From: Roseateles sp. XES5
GTDB taxonomy: Bacteria > Pseudomonadota > Alphaproteobacteria > Rhizobiales > Rhizobiaceae
Length of the DNA stretch: 64,000 nucleotides
Assembly (NCBI RefSeq): GCF_020535545.1
Contig: NZ_CP084752.1
Coordinates: 2,383,501 to 2,447,500 of the forward strand
Direction of reading: 5' to 3'
Positions 18,129-27,022 of the stretch are shown here, piece by piece. Within the stretch, counting starts at the first letter, position 1. Every line of letters begins with the position of its first letter. Made by a program: the position numbers and the translations under genes. The notes under the pieces are model-generated. The model was not told the origin of the DNA and did no database searches. It saw only the letters and a list, made by a program, of their open reading frames with translations.

Positions 18129-18275
18129 ATTTGCCCGTAGCGTGAGGATTGTGGTTCGGGAAAAGGTGCAGCGCATCTCTCCCGCCATGCTTGCCGGGAA
18201 CGACGGCTCGCAGGCCTGGCGAGGGCAGGGGCGTCTCCCTTTTGAAGCAGTACATCGGCCGCTAGGGCGATAAAC

Positions 18276-19301
18276 CTATCGCTTCACAAAACGCCGTGCC
18301 GGCACCGTCACCGAATTGCGCACGATGAGATCCGGCGTCAGCAGGATCTCCGCGTCCGGCGGCGGGCTGCCGGAGAGCAGGTCGAAGAGCAGCGCCATGG
18401 CGCTCTTGCCGATGGCGGTGCGCGGCTGGCGTACGGTGGTCAGCGAGGGCGTCATGAAGGTCGCCTGCGGCACGTCGTCGAAGCCCGTCACGGAGAAATC
18501 GTTCGGAATGTCGTAGCCGCGCGCGCCGAGCCCGATCATCACGCCGATGGCCGTCTGGTCGTTGACGCACATGAAGGCGCTCGGCAGCGTGTCGCGCATG
18601 AAGAGCTGTTCGAGCGCGAGCCGTCCGCTCTCGATGGTGCCGTCGCCTTCAAGGATGATGCGTTCGCCGGCGGGAACGCCGGCCGCATCGAGCCCCTCGT
18701 CATAGCCCTGCCGACGGCGGCTATAGGCAAGGCGTGTGCGCGAATCGCCGATGAAGGCGATCTTGCGGTGACCCTCGGCGATCAAGAGGTCGACGGCCTT
18801 GCGCGCGCCCTCGATGTCGTCGACGCCGACATAGGGAATGCCGCCATTGTAGACCGGCTCGAAGACGCCGACGCTCGGCGGCAGGCGCGCGGTCATCGTC
18901 TGGTGGCCGAAGGGCAGGGTGCCGGTGAAGAGGATCAGCCCCGCCGCCTGGTTGGAATTGAGGAACTTCAGATATTCCAGCCCGCGCTGCGGGTCGTTCT
19001 GCGTGTGGCCGATGAGGATGCCGTGACCGTGGGCGCGCGCCTCGTTTTCCAGGCCGACGAGGATGTTGGAAAAGTTCGGGTCGCCGATATCGGGCGCGAC
19101 GACGAGAATCATGTTCGACCGGCCGAGGCGCAGGCTCCGTGCCATGGCATTGGTCGTGTAGCCGGTGATGGCGATCGCCTGGTTGACCTTCAGCCGCGTC
19201 GAGTTCGCCACCTTTTCCGGTGTGTGGATCGCCCGCGAGACGGTCGCGATCGAGACCTGCGCAATGCGCGCGACATCCTCGATCGTTGCGGGGCTGGACA
19301 T
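18276..19301 (-). CDS. LacI-family regulator of the sugar ABC transporter
   Basis: 341 aa from the ATG at 19301; an in-frame GTG 18 bases upstream has no ribosome site. The LacI helix-turn-helix TIEDVARIAQVSIATVSRAIH and hinge NAMARSLRLGRS precede a sugar-binding-type effector domain (PNFSNILVGLENEA; VNDQTAIGVMIGLGARG; DFSVTGFDDVPQA). Divergent from the ABC transporter at 19525, with two identical 14-bp operator palindromes in the gap, so it is expected to repress uptake until the sugar appears. Closest in style to GalR/CytR-type regulators of pentose or polyol uptake. Confidence 0.92.
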   Translation of the reverse strand: MSSPATIEDVARIAQVSIATVSRAIHTPEKVANSTRLKVNQAIAITGYTTNAMARSLRLGRSNMILVVAPDIGDPNFSNILVGLENEARAHGHGILIGHTQNDPQRGLEYLKFLNSNQAAGLILFTGTLPFGHQTMTARLPPSVGVFEPVYNGGIPYVGVDDIEGARKAVDLLIAEGHRKIAFIGDSRTRLAYSRRRQGYDEGLDAAGVPAGERIILEGDGTIESGRLALEQLFMRDTLPSAFMCVNDQTAIGVMIGLGARGYDIPNDFSVTGFDDVPQATFMTPSLTTVRQPRTAIGKSAMALLFDLLSGSPPPDAEILLTPDLIVRNSVTVPARRFVKR

Positions 19302-19447
19302 CGACAAACTGGCTCTCACTCGGCGGTGGTTCTACCGAAAAGACGGCGCAGGAAGCGTCGGCAATCACGGCAACTACGGATTTGCGGGGACACTACACAG
19401 ACTGGCCCGCGGGTCAAACGGCGCTCGATGAAAATTCCTGATATCCA

Positions 19448-19490
19448 ATGATGTAAACCTTTACATAGGGAGTGTAAAGGTTTACATCAT
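19448..19490. promoter_or_regulatory. Twin LacI-family operators arranged as an 18-bp inverted repeat
   Basis: Two 14-bp palindromes of form TGTAAA-NN-TTTACA lie at 19452-19465 and 19473-19486, centre to centre 21 bp (two helical turns). Together with three flanking bases per side they form perfect 18-bp inverted arms separated by TAGGGAG. The site lies 35 bp before the ABC transporter start and 147 bp from the lacI start, fitting cooperative binding of two dimers on the same DNA face. Confidence 0.88.
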
Positions 19491-19524
19491 ACCCAAGCGG
19501 TCGAGGAGCCGCAGGGAGGAAATC

Positions 19525-21051
19525 ATGAATCCGGACGCTGCCGACGGGGCTCCCGTCGTTCTTGCCGCACGCCGTATCAGCAAGTCTTTCAGTGGCGTGC
19601 AGGTGCTGTTCAGCGTCAATTTCGAGCTGCGCGCCGGCGAGATTCATGCGCTGATGGGCGAGAACGGCGCCGGCAAATCCACCCTCGTGAAGATCCTCTC
19701 CGGTTTCGAGCAGCCGACCTCCGGCGAGATCCTGCTGGACGGCCAGCCGGTCAAACTGCCGCCGAACGGCCAGGCCGAGGCGCTCGGCATCGTCATCATC
19801 CATCAGGAATTCAATCTGGCCGAACATCTCACCGTCACGGAGAGCCTGTTCCTCGGCCGTGAGGTCACGCGCTTCGGCGTGCTCGACCGCAAGTACATGC
19901 GCGCCGAGACGCGCCGCGTGCTCGACCAGCTCGGCTCCCATGTCGACGAGAATGCGATGATCAGCTCGCTGTCCATCGCAGACAAGCAGATGGTGGAGAT
20001 CGCGAAAGCCATCAGCCGCGACGCACGCATCATCTTCATGGACGAGCCGACCGCCGTGCTTTCCCGCGAGGAAACCAACTACCTTTTCCGTCAAGTGCGC
20101 AAGCTGCGCGAAAAAGGCACCTCCTTCGTCTTCGTCTCGCACAAGCTGGACGAGGTGATGGAGCTCACCGATCGCGTCACGGTGCTGCGCGACGGGCAAT
20201 GGGTGAAGACCGCGCCGACGAGCATCCTCGACGGCGAATCCATCGCCCAGCTCATGGTCGGCCGAGAACTTTCCAGCCTCTATCCCGCCAAGCAGGAGCC
20301 GAGCGTCGACGAGGAGGTGACGCTCGCCGTCGCTGATCTCTCGACGCATTATGTGAAGGATGCGAGCTTCGAGGTGCGCAAGGGCGAAATCCTCGGCTTT
20401 TCCGGCCTCATTGGCTCCGGTCGCACCGAACTGATGGAAGCGGTCGCGGGCCTGCGCGCGCGTTCGGCCGGCGAGGTCTCGGTGCGCGGCGAGAGCGTTC
20501 CGGGCGGCGACGTGCATGCCGCCAACCGGGTCGGCATCGCCTACATGACCAAGGATCGCAAGCACAAGGGCCTGCTGCTCAATTCGCGCATGACGGCGAA
20601 CCTCACGCTGCAGTCGCTGGAGAAGCACGGCCAGTACGGCTATCTCAGCCCGAAGAGTGAGGCTGCCGCGCTGGAGCGCGCCCGCCGCCGCTTCGATATC
20701 CGCGTGCGCGATGGGCGCGTCGTCGCCGGGCGCATGTCGGGCGGCAACCAGCAGAAACTGCTGCTCGCCAAGGTCATGGAGACCGAGCCCGACGTCATCA
20801 TCATCGACGAGCCAACACGCGGCATCGATGTCGGCACCAAGCAGCAGATCTACCACTTCATCTCGGCGCTCGCCCGCGACGGCAAGTCGATCATCGTCGT
20901 CTCCTCGGAGATGCCGGAGATCATCGGCCTGTGCACGCGCGTCGCCGTCATGCGGGAAGGGCGGATCGTCGGCATTCTCGAAGGCGAGGAAATCTCCGAA
21001 CAGGAGATCATGCGCTATTCGGCGGGCCTCAAGAAGAAGACCGCGGCCTGA
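19525..21051 (+). CDS. Sugar ABC transporter, dual ATP-binding protein (RbsA/XylG type)
   Basis: 508 aa with two fused nucleotide-binding domains, as in carbohydrate-uptake class 2 transporters. The first has Walker A GENGAGKST (residues 45-53) and Walker B IIFMDEPTAVL. The second has the usual degenerate P-loop GLIGSGRTELMEAVAG and the signature MSGGNQQK followed by IIIDEPTRGID. A strong GGGAGGAAATC precedes the ATG. First gene of ATPase-permease-binding protein; repressed from the twin operators upstream. Substrate unknown. Confidence 0.95.
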   Translation: MNPDAADGAPVVLAARRISKSFSGVQVLFSVNFELRAGEIHALMGENGAGKSTLVKILSGFEQPTSGEILLDGQPVKLPPNGQAEALGIVIIHQEFNLAEHLTVTESLFLGREVTRFGVLDRKYMRAETRRVLDQLGSHVDENAMISSLSIADKQMVEIAKAISRDARIIFMDEPTAVLSREETNYLFRQVRKLREKGTSFVFVSHKLDEVMELTDRVTVLRDGQWVKTAPTSILDGESIAQLMVGRELSSLYPAKQEPSVDEEVTLAVADLSTHYVKDASFEVRKGEILGFSGLIGSGRTELMEAVAGLRARSAGEVSVRGESVPGGDVHAANRVGIAYMTKDRKHKGLLLNSRMTANLTLQSLEKHGQYGYLSPKSEAAALERARRRFDIRVRDGRVVAGRMSGGNQQKLLLAKVMETEPDVIIIDEPTRGIDVGTKQQIYHFISALARDGKSIIVVSSEMPEIIGLCTRVAVMREGRIVGILEGEEISEQEIMRYSAGLKKKTAA

Positions 21052-21097
21052 GCGAAAGCCGGCTGCCAACACAACGAATTTACGTCGGGGACGAACA

Positions 21098-22102
21098 ATG
21101 ACGGAAGACGCAGTCGAAACGAAGCCGCGGGGCCGAAGCTGGCGAGACGTGGACCTGAGGGCGGTCGCGCCCTTCGCCGCACTCCTGCTGCTGCTCATCG
21201 TCGGCGCGCTGGTGAACCCGAACTTCATCGGTCTCAACAACCTTGCCAATGTCGCCACGCGCAGCGCCTTCATCGCGATCATCGCCGTCGGCGCCACCTT
21301 CGTCATTTCCTCCGGCGACCTCGATCTTTCCGTCGGTTCCATGGTGGCCTTCGTCGCCTCGATCATGATCCTCTTCATGAATTCGGGCGTCATCGCCGAT
21401 CCGGGCCTCATGCTGGCAGCGGCCGTCGTGCTGACCGTCGTCATCGGCGGGGCCTGCGGCCTTGCCAACGGCCTCATCACCACGGTCGGCAGGATCGAAC
21501 CCTTCATCGCCACGCTCGGCACGATGGGCATCTATCGCGGCCTCACCACCTGGCTGTCGCAGGGCGGCGCGATCACGCTGCGCGAGCCGGAATTGCAGGC
21601 GCTCTACCGTCCGGCCTATTTCGGCTACGTCCTCGGCGTGCCGGTGCCGATCGTCGTCATCCTCGTCGTCACCGCCATCGCGGCCTTCATCCTCTATCGC
21701 ACGCGCTACGGCCGCCATGTCGTGGCGGTCGGCTCGAACAGCGACGTCGCGCGCTATTCCGGCATTCCGGTCAACCGCGTGCGCACCATCGCCTTCGTCA
21801 TCCAGGGCCTGTGCGTGGCCATCGCCGTGCTGCTCTACGTGCCGCGCCTCGGCTCCACCTCCGCCACCACGGGCATCCTGTGGGAGTTGCAGGCGATCAC
21901 CGCCGTCGTTGTCGGCGGCACGGCGCTGAAGGGCGGGGCAGGGCGCGTCTGGGGCACGATCTGCGGCGCCTTCATCCTCGAACTGGTCGGCAACATCATG
22001 CTGCTCTCCAACTTCATCAGCGAATATCTGATCGGGGCCATCCAGGGCGCGATCATCATCATTGCGATGCTCGTCCAGCGTTCGCTGGTGCGGAAGTCGT
22101 AG
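21098..22102 (+). CDS. Sugar ABC transporter permease (RbsC type)
   Basis: 334 aa inner-membrane permease with eight to ten helices, ending at IIIIAMLVQRSLVRKS. The family signature GDLDLSVGSMVAFVA and the C-terminal-half VVGGTALKGGAGRVWGT are clear. It forms the channel for the preceding ATPase and following binding protein. The start codon at 21098 is chosen because it begins the hydrophilic tail just before helix 1; the gap to the ATPase stop is 46 bp. A homodimer is expected, since only one permease gene is present. Confidence 0.94.
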   Translation: MTEDAVETKPRGRSWRDVDLRAVAPFAALLLLLIVGALVNPNFIGLNNLANVATRSAFIAIIAVGATFVISSGDLDLSVGSMVAFVASIMILFMNSGVIADPGLMLAAAVVLTVVIGGACGLANGLITTVGRIEPFIATLGTMGIYRGLTTWLSQGGAITLREPELQALYRPAYFGYVLGVPVPIVVILVVTAIAAFILYRTRYGRHVVAVGSNSDVARYSGIPVNRVRTIAFVIQGLCVAIAVLLYVPRLGSTSATTGILWELQAITAVVVGGTALKGGAGRVWGTICGAFILELVGNIMLLSNFISEYLIGAIQGAIIIIAMLVQRSLVRKS

Positions 22103-22202
22103 CCAGGCGGTTCCAGCCTTTGCGTCTGGAACTGCATGGGGAACAGCCGGGTCAACGGGTCGCCCGGCCACGAAGAAAGACCTGGTTTTTGGGAGGAAAC
22201 TC

Positions 22203-23153
22203 ATGCGCAAGAAACTTTTGGGCCTGACGGTCGCCGCCATGGCGCTGATTGCCGGCGCCGTTCACGCAGAAGACAAGAAGGTGACGATCGGCGTATCGAT
22301 CCCGGCCGCCGACCATGGCTGGACCGCGGGCGTCGTCTATCATGCCGAGCGCGTCGCCAAGCTCCTCATGGAGCGCAATCCGGGCCTCAACGTCATCGTC
22401 AAGACGTCGGCCGATCCGGCGAGCCAGGCCAATGCCGTGCAGGACCTCGAGACGCAGGGCATCGACGCGCTCGTCATCCTGCCGACCGATCCGGATCCGC
22501 TCGTCAACGCCATCAAGGAAGTCAAGGGCAAGGGCACCTTCGTCGCGCTCGTCGACCGCGCGCCGAGCACTAACGACGGTTCCGTTCGTGACCTCTACGT
22601 CGCCGGCAACAACTTCGCGCTCGGCCAGACGGCCGGCGAATATATCAAGACCACGACGCCGGACGCCGAAGTCGTCGTCATCCGCGGCATGGCGATCCCG
22701 ATCGACCAGCAGCGCCAGGACGGTTTCGACAAGGGTATCGAAGGTTCCAACGTCAAGATTCTCGATCGCCAGTACGGCAACTGGAACCGCGACGACGCCT
22801 TCAAGGTCATGCAAGACTACCTGACCAAGTACCAGAAGATCGACGTCGTATGGTGCCAAGACGACGACATGGCCGTCGGCGTTCTCCAGGCCATCGAACA
22901 GGCCGGCCGCACGGACATCCAGTACGTCATTGCCGGCGCGGGCTCGAAGGACATGATCAAGAAGGTCATGGACGGCGACAAGATGATCCCGGTCGACGTG
23001 CTCTATCCGCCGGCAATGGTCGGCACCGCGCTGGAAATGACCGCCGCCAATTTCTACGGCCAGGTCCCGGTCCGCGGCGTCTACACCATCGACGCCACGC
23101 TGGTGACGAAGGACAATGCGAAGGACTTCTACTTCCCGGATTCCCCGTTCTGA
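22203..23153 (+). CDS. Sugar ABC transporter periplasmic substrate-binding protein
   Basis: 316 aa. A 22-residue signal peptide ending AVHA precedes a ribose-binding-type (Peripla_BP_4) fold: VTIGVSIPAADHGWTAGVV, NAVQDLETQGIDALVILPTDPDPLV, and a hinge region with WCQDDDMAVGVLQAIEQ. GGGAGGAAACTC is at an ideal distance from the ATG. Completes the importer; a GC-rich hairpin 17 bp past the stop suggests the transcript ends or thins here. Among this family the DHGWTAG pocket occurs in polyol/inositol- and ribose-type binding proteins, but the ligand is not determined. Confidence 0.94.
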   Translation: MRKKLLGLTVAAMALIAGAVHAEDKKVTIGVSIPAADHGWTAGVVYHAERVAKLLMERNPGLNVIVKTSADPASQANAVQDLETQGIDALVILPTDPDPLVNAIKEVKGKGTFVALVDRAPSTNDGSVRDLYVAGNNFALGQTAGEYIKTTTPDAEVVVIRGMAIPIDQQRQDGFDKGIEGSNVKILDRQYGNWNRDDAFKVMQDYLTKYQKIDVVWCQDDDMAVGVLQAIEQAGRTDIQYVIAGAGSKDMIKKVMDGDKMIPVDVLYPPAMVGTALEMTAANFYGQVPVRGVYTIDATLVTKDNAKDFYFPDSPF

Positions 23154-23169
23154 TCCGACGAGAAACAAG

Positions 23170-23192
23170 CCGCCCGGGTTATGCCCGGGCGG
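23170..23192 (+). terminator. Hairpin terminator/attenuator after the binding-protein gene
   Basis: Perfect 9-bp stem CCGCCCGGG / CCCGGGCGG with a 5-nt loop and a short TTG exit, 16 bp past the stop. In this position such hairpins often protect binding-protein mRNA or end the transporter transcript. Confidence 0.7.
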
Positions 23193-23204
23193 TTGCATGC
23201 TCCA

Positions 23205-23235
23205 CGTCATCTTCGGGCTTGGCCCGGGGATGACG
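23205..23235. repeat. CGTCATC...GATGACG intergenic palindrome
   Basis: CGTCATC (23205-23211) and GATGACG (23229-23235) enclose a second pairing of TTCGGGC with GCCCGGG. CATCCTCGGG...CCCGAGGATGACG elements of this type are widespread in alphaproteobacterial intergenic regions (established knowledge). Confidence 0.55.
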
Positions 23236-23368
23236 AAGGAGAAGGAAACGCGCGTTGCGCCGGAAATTGCCTGATACCGCTCCAGCCCGCCATTTCCCTC
23301 CAGGACATTCCACCGATCCCGCAATTGCGCATTGCCCACCCGGCCAAAGGCCGATAGCTTTCGACGCG

Positions 23369-23386
23369 TTGCGGTACGTACCGCAA
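23369..23386. promoter_or_regulatory. Perfect 18-bp palindromic operator upstream of the isomerase gene
   Basis: TTGCGGTACGTACCGCAA is a perfect palindrome 54 bp upstream of the isomerase start. It differs in sequence from the TGTAAA-NN-TTTACA pair controlling the transporter, so a different regulator probably reads it. Confidence 0.7.
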
Positions 23387-23440
23387 GACCATTTTCGGCG
23401 GGCCGCGACGATCGGCCCCGCCCACGGGAGGACGCCAAAG

Positions 23441-24493
23441 ATGAAGACGATCAAGGGCCCGGCCCTGTTTCTCGCCCAGTTCGCCGGTGATGCCGCGCCG
23501 TTCAATTCCTGGGATGCGATCACCAAATGGGCCGCCGATATCGGCTACAAGGGCGTGCAGGTCCCGAGCTGGGATGCGCGTTTCATCGACCTGAAGAAGG
23601 CGGCTTCCTCCAAGGCCTATTGCGACGAGTTCGCCGGCACGGCGCGCGAGAACGGCGTCGAGGTCACCGAGCTTTCCACCCATCTGCAGGGCCAGCTCGT
23701 CGCCGTGCATCCCGCCTATGACGAGGCCTTCGACGGCTTCGCGGCGCCCGAGGTGCGCGGTAACCCGAAGGCGCGGCAGGAATGGGCTGTCGATCAGGTG
23801 AAGATGGCGCTGACCGCCTCGCGGCATCTCGGCCTCGACGCCATGGCCAGCTTCTCCGGCGCACTCGCCTGGCCCTTCGTCTATCCCTGGCCGCAGCGCC
23901 CCGCCGGCCTCGTCGAGACGGCCTTCGACGAGCTGGCGAAGCGCTGGAAGCCGATCCTCGACCACGCGGATTCCTGCGGCGTCGACGTCTGCTACGAGAT
24001 CCATCCGGGCGAGGACCTGCATGACGGCATCACCTACGAGATGTTCCTGGAGCGCACCGGCAACCATGCCCGCGCCTGCATGCTCTACGATCCCTCGCAC
24101 TACGTCCTGCAGTGCCTCGACTATCTCGACAATATCGACATCTACAAGGACCGCATCCGCATGTTCCATGTGAAGGATGCCGAGTTCAACCCGACGGGCC
24201 GGCAGGGCGTCTATGGCGGCTACCAGGGTTGGGTCAACCGGGCCGGCCGCTTCCGCTCGCTGGGCGACGGCCAGGTCGATTTCGGCGCCGTCTTCTCCAA
24301 GATGGCCGCCAACGACTTCGCCGGCTGGGCCGTGGTCGAATGGGAATGTGCGCTGAAGCACCCGGAGGACGGCGCGCGCGAGGGGGCCGAGTTCGTGAAG
24401 GCCCATATCATCCGCGTGACGGAAAAGGCCTTCGACGACTTTGCCGATGCGGGCACGGACGACGCCGCCAACCGGCGCATGCTGGGGCTTTGA
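23441..24493 (+). CDS. Sugar phosphate isomerase/epimerase (TIM-barrel, AP-endonuclease-2 family)
   Basis: 350 aa of the xylose-isomerase-like TIM-barrel fold. Likely metal ligands can be seen in CYEIHPGEDLHD, LYDPSHYVLQ, FHVKDAEF and VVEWECALK. Relatives isomerise or epimerise keto-sugars or inositol/polyol derivatives (IolE/IolH- and YcjR-like). GGGAGG precedes the ATG by nine bases. It stands between the sugar importer and an Idh-type dehydrogenase, the usual grouping for oxidation-isomerisation routes of unusual sugars. Own palindromic operator upstream. Confidence 0.88.
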   Translation: MKTIKGPALFLAQFAGDAAPFNSWDAITKWAADIGYKGVQVPSWDARFIDLKKAASSKAYCDEFAGTARENGVEVTELSTHLQGQLVAVHPAYDEAFDGFAAPEVRGNPKARQEWAVDQVKMALTASRHLGLDAMASFSGALAWPFVYPWPQRPAGLVETAFDELAKRWKPILDHADSCGVDVCYEIHPGEDLHDGITYEMFLERTGNHARACMLYDPSHYVLQCLDYLDNIDIYKDRIRMFHVKDAEFNPTGRQGVYGGYQGWVNRAGRFRSLGDGQVDFGAVFSKMAANDFAGWAVVEWECALKHPEDGAREGAEFVKAHIIRVTEKAFDDFADAGTDDAANRRMLGL

Positions 24494-24495
24494 GG

Positions 24496-24521
24496 CCCCG
24501 GCCTCTCCCCGCAGGCCGGGG
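24496..24521 (+). terminator. GC-rich hairpin after the isomerase gene
   Basis: CCCCGGCC / GGCCGGGG with a 10-nt loop, three bases after the stop codon; an alternative pairing of CTCCCC with GGGGAG is also possible. There is no T-tract, so it may be an mRNA-end or rhizobial palindromic element rather than a classic terminator. Confidence 0.45.
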
Positions 24522-24644
24522 AGGGGATGCGCCCTATATAAACGCCAACGGTCTGGAAAACGGTCCGGCCCACCTCCTTCGCCCCGATTGCGGAAGGATG
24601 GCGGCCGGCAGACCGGTTGAGGAAACGCCAAGGAGGACTACAGG

Positions 24645-25829
24645 ATGGCCATCGAAGGAAGCGCAAACGAGGCGCGGGAGCGCCGCATCCGGCTCGGCAT
24701 GGTGGGTGGCGGCTCCGGCGCGTTCATCGGCGCGGTTCACCGCATCGCCGCCCGGCTCGACGATCACTATGAGCTCGTCGCCGGCGCGCTGTCGTCCTCG
24801 CCCGAAAAGGCCGAACAGTCGGCGCGCGAACTCGGGCTCGATCCGTCGCGCAGCTACGGCAGCTTCAAGGAGATGGCGATCCGCGAGGCCAAGCTGAAGA
24901 ACGGTATCGAGGCGGTGGCGATCGTCACGCCCAACCATGTGCATTACGAGGCCGCGAAGGAATTCCTGAAGCGCGGCATCCACGTCATCTGCGACAAGCC
25001 GCTGACCTCGACGCTGGCCGATGCCCGCAAGCTGAAGAAGCTTGCGGAGGAAAGCGATGCCCTCTTCGTGCTGACGCACAACTATACCGGCTATCCCATG
25101 GTCCGGCAGGCGCGCGAGATGGTCGCCAACGGCGATCTCGGCGCGATCCGCCTCGTGCAGATGGAGTATCCGCAGGACTGGCTGACGGAGGATATCGAGA
25201 GCAGCGGCCAGAAACAGGCCGCCTGGCGCACTGACCCCACCAAGTCCGGCGCGGGCGGCTCCACCGGCGATATCGGCACCCATGCCTACAATCTCGGCTG
25301 CTTCGTCTCCGGTCTCGATCTGGAGGAACTCTCGGCCGACCTCGACAGTTTCGTGCCGGGCCGTCGGCTGGATGACAATGCCCATGTCATGATGCGCTTC
25401 AAGGAAAAGGACGGCGCGCGCGCCAAGGGCATGCTGTGGTGCAGCCAGGTCGCGCCCGGCCACGAGAACGGCCTGAAGGTGCGCGTCTACGGCACCAAGG
25501 GCGGCCTCGAATGGGTGCAGGCCGATCCGAACTATCTCTGGTACACGCCCTTCGGCGAGCCGAAGTGCCTGATCACCCGGGGCGGCGCCGGCTCCGGGCC
25601 TGCCGCCGCGCGCGTCAGCCGCGTTCCCTCCGGCCACCCGGAAGGCTATCTGGAAGGCTTCGCCACTATCTATTCCGAGGCTGCCCGCGCCATCCATGCC
25701 AAGCGCAGCGGCGCCAAGGTCGACCCGGCCGTCACCTATCCGACGGTCGACGACGGCCTCAAGGGCATGCTTTTCGTCGATGCCTGCGTGCAGTCTTCGA
25801 AGAAGAACGGGGCCTGGGTAAAGGTCTGA
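24645..25829 (+). CDS. Gfo/Idh/MocA-family oxidoreductase
   Basis: 394 aa NAD(P)-dependent dehydrogenase. A Rossmann fold starts at IRLGMVGGGSGAFIGAVHR. The family catalytic Lys is in HVICDKPLTSTL (DKP in place of the more common EKP), and the second catalytic region is GGSTGDIGTHAYNLGCFVSGL with the expected Asp/His. AAGGAGG is eight bases before the ATG. Together with the upstream isomerase/epimerase it suggests oxidation of a cyclic or keto sugar or polyol taken up by the ABC transporter; the exact substrate is unknown. Confidence 0.92.
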   Translation: MAIEGSANEARERRIRLGMVGGGSGAFIGAVHRIAARLDDHYELVAGALSSSPEKAEQSARELGLDPSRSYGSFKEMAIREAKLKNGIEAVAIVTPNHVHYEAAKEFLKRGIHVICDKPLTSTLADARKLKKLAEESDALFVLTHNYTGYPMVRQAREMVANGDLGAIRLVQMEYPQDWLTEDIESSGQKQAAWRTDPTKSGAGGSTGDIGTHAYNLGCFVSGLDLEELSADLDSFVPGRRLDDNAHVMMRFKEKDGARAKGMLWCSQVAPGHENGLKVRVYGTKGGLEWVQADPNYLWYTPFGEPKCLITRGGAGSGPAAARVSRVPSGHPEGYLEGFATIYSEAARAIHAKRSGAKVDPAVTYPTVDDGLKGMLFVDACVQSSKKNGAWVKV

Positions 25830-25832
25830 CGG

Positions 25833-26735
25833 TCAGCCGGCGAAGATGCCGCCGAGGCGGATAACCATCTTCTTGTCGAAGAGCTGTCCCCGGTCGAACA
25901 TCCAGTTCAGCGCGTCCCTGGTGGTCCAGGGGCGCTTGTAGGGGCGGGCGCTGGTCAAGGCCTCGAAGACGTCGCAGACGGTGGAGAGGCGGATTTCCGG
26001 GCTGATCTGGTCCGCCTTGAGGCCGGCCGGATAGCCGGTCCCGTCGAGGGTCTCGTGGTGGTGCCGGCAGATGTCGAGGATCGTGTCCGAGATATTGCCC
26101 TGTTCCTTCAGCAGGCGGTAGCCGACCTCGGGATGGTTGCGGATCAGGCGTCGTTCCTCCGCCTCCAGCCCGCCCTTCTTGTTGAGGATCGCGTTGGGCA
26201 CCATGAGCTTGCCGACGTCATGCAGCAGGCCGGCGACGCCGAGCTCCCGCACGCTGTCGTCCGCATAGCCGAGCGAACGGGCAAGGCGCATCATCAAGGC
26301 GCTCACCGCCAGCGAATGCACATAGGTGCCTTCGTCCTTGGTCTTGAGGCGTGTCACCTTCAGGAAGATATCGGGCGCCGCGTCGATCCGATCGGAAATC
26401 TCGTCCGCCACGGGATTCAGCGTGTCCAATTCCAGCCGCCCCATGCGGGCGGCATCGAAACTGCCGCGCAGGGCGCTCTTCGCCTCGGCCACGGTTTCCA
26501 CCGTGCGCCGCCGCTCTTCGGCCTGCTGTGCTGCCGGGGAGGGGCCTGCGTCGATATCCACCTTGCTCTTCTCGGCGTTGACCAGAGCATGGGTGGCCGA
26601 GGTGGCAAGAATGGCGCGCAGCGTGTCGTCGGTATCGAGAAGGAAACGGCGGGCGGAGAATTCGGCGGTCGGGCATTCCACCGATTCGATGAACATGCCT
26701 TTGCGAACAAGCTGCTTCGGAATTCGCCGTACCAC
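25833..26735 (-). CDS. HD-GYP c-di-GMP phosphodiesterase with N-terminal DUF3391
   Basis: About 300 aa. A DUF3391 segment (VRRIPKQLVRKGMFIESVE) leads into an HD-GYP domain with LLHDVGK (HD at residues 172-173) and HHHETLDGTGYPAGL (GYP at 234-236), which should hydrolyse c-di-GMP in the cytoplasm. The canonical HHExxDGxGYP has Arg or Lys where Leu-Asp-Gly-Thr is seen, a tolerated variation. The GTG at 26735 is chosen since GGAGG lies eight bases upstream and the protein then begins as family members do; another GTG at 26750 is in frame. Convergent stop-to-stop with the dehydrogenase, 3 bp apart. Confidence 0.9.
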   Translation of the reverse strand: MVRRIPKQLVRKGMFIESVECPTAEFSARRFLLDTDDTLRAILATSATHALVNAEKSKVDIDAGPSPAAQQAEERRRTVETVAEAKSALRGSFDAARMGRLELDTLNPVADEISDRIDAAPDIFLKVTRLKTKDEGTYVHSLAVSALMMRLARSLGYADDSVRELGVAGLLHDVGKLMVPNAILNKKGGLEAEERRLIRNHPEVGYRLLKEQGNISDTILDICRHHHETLDGTGYPAGLKADQISPEIRLSTVCDVFEALTSARPYKRPWTTRDALNWMFDRGQLFDKKMVIRLGGIFAG

Positions 26736-27022
26736 GCCGTCTGCCTCCACCCAATACAGGGCATTTTAGGGGGTGAAATCCTAAGCCTTTGTTTAAGGAT
26801 GCGCTGTTTTACGGTGAGTTTGCTTTGAACCACTGAGCGGATTTCATGTATGCGAGGCGTCTCCCGTGCGCGCCGACACGCGCGAACCGGATGTTGGATC
26901 GAGCCCGGCGTGGTGGCGGAAAGGGGGTAGGCCCGGCAAATGGTGCATCCGCTGTGCGGACGGGTGTTCCTGACGCTTCATGTTTTTGCGAAAGGCGGTT
27001 GACTTTCCATGAAACGGCATTA

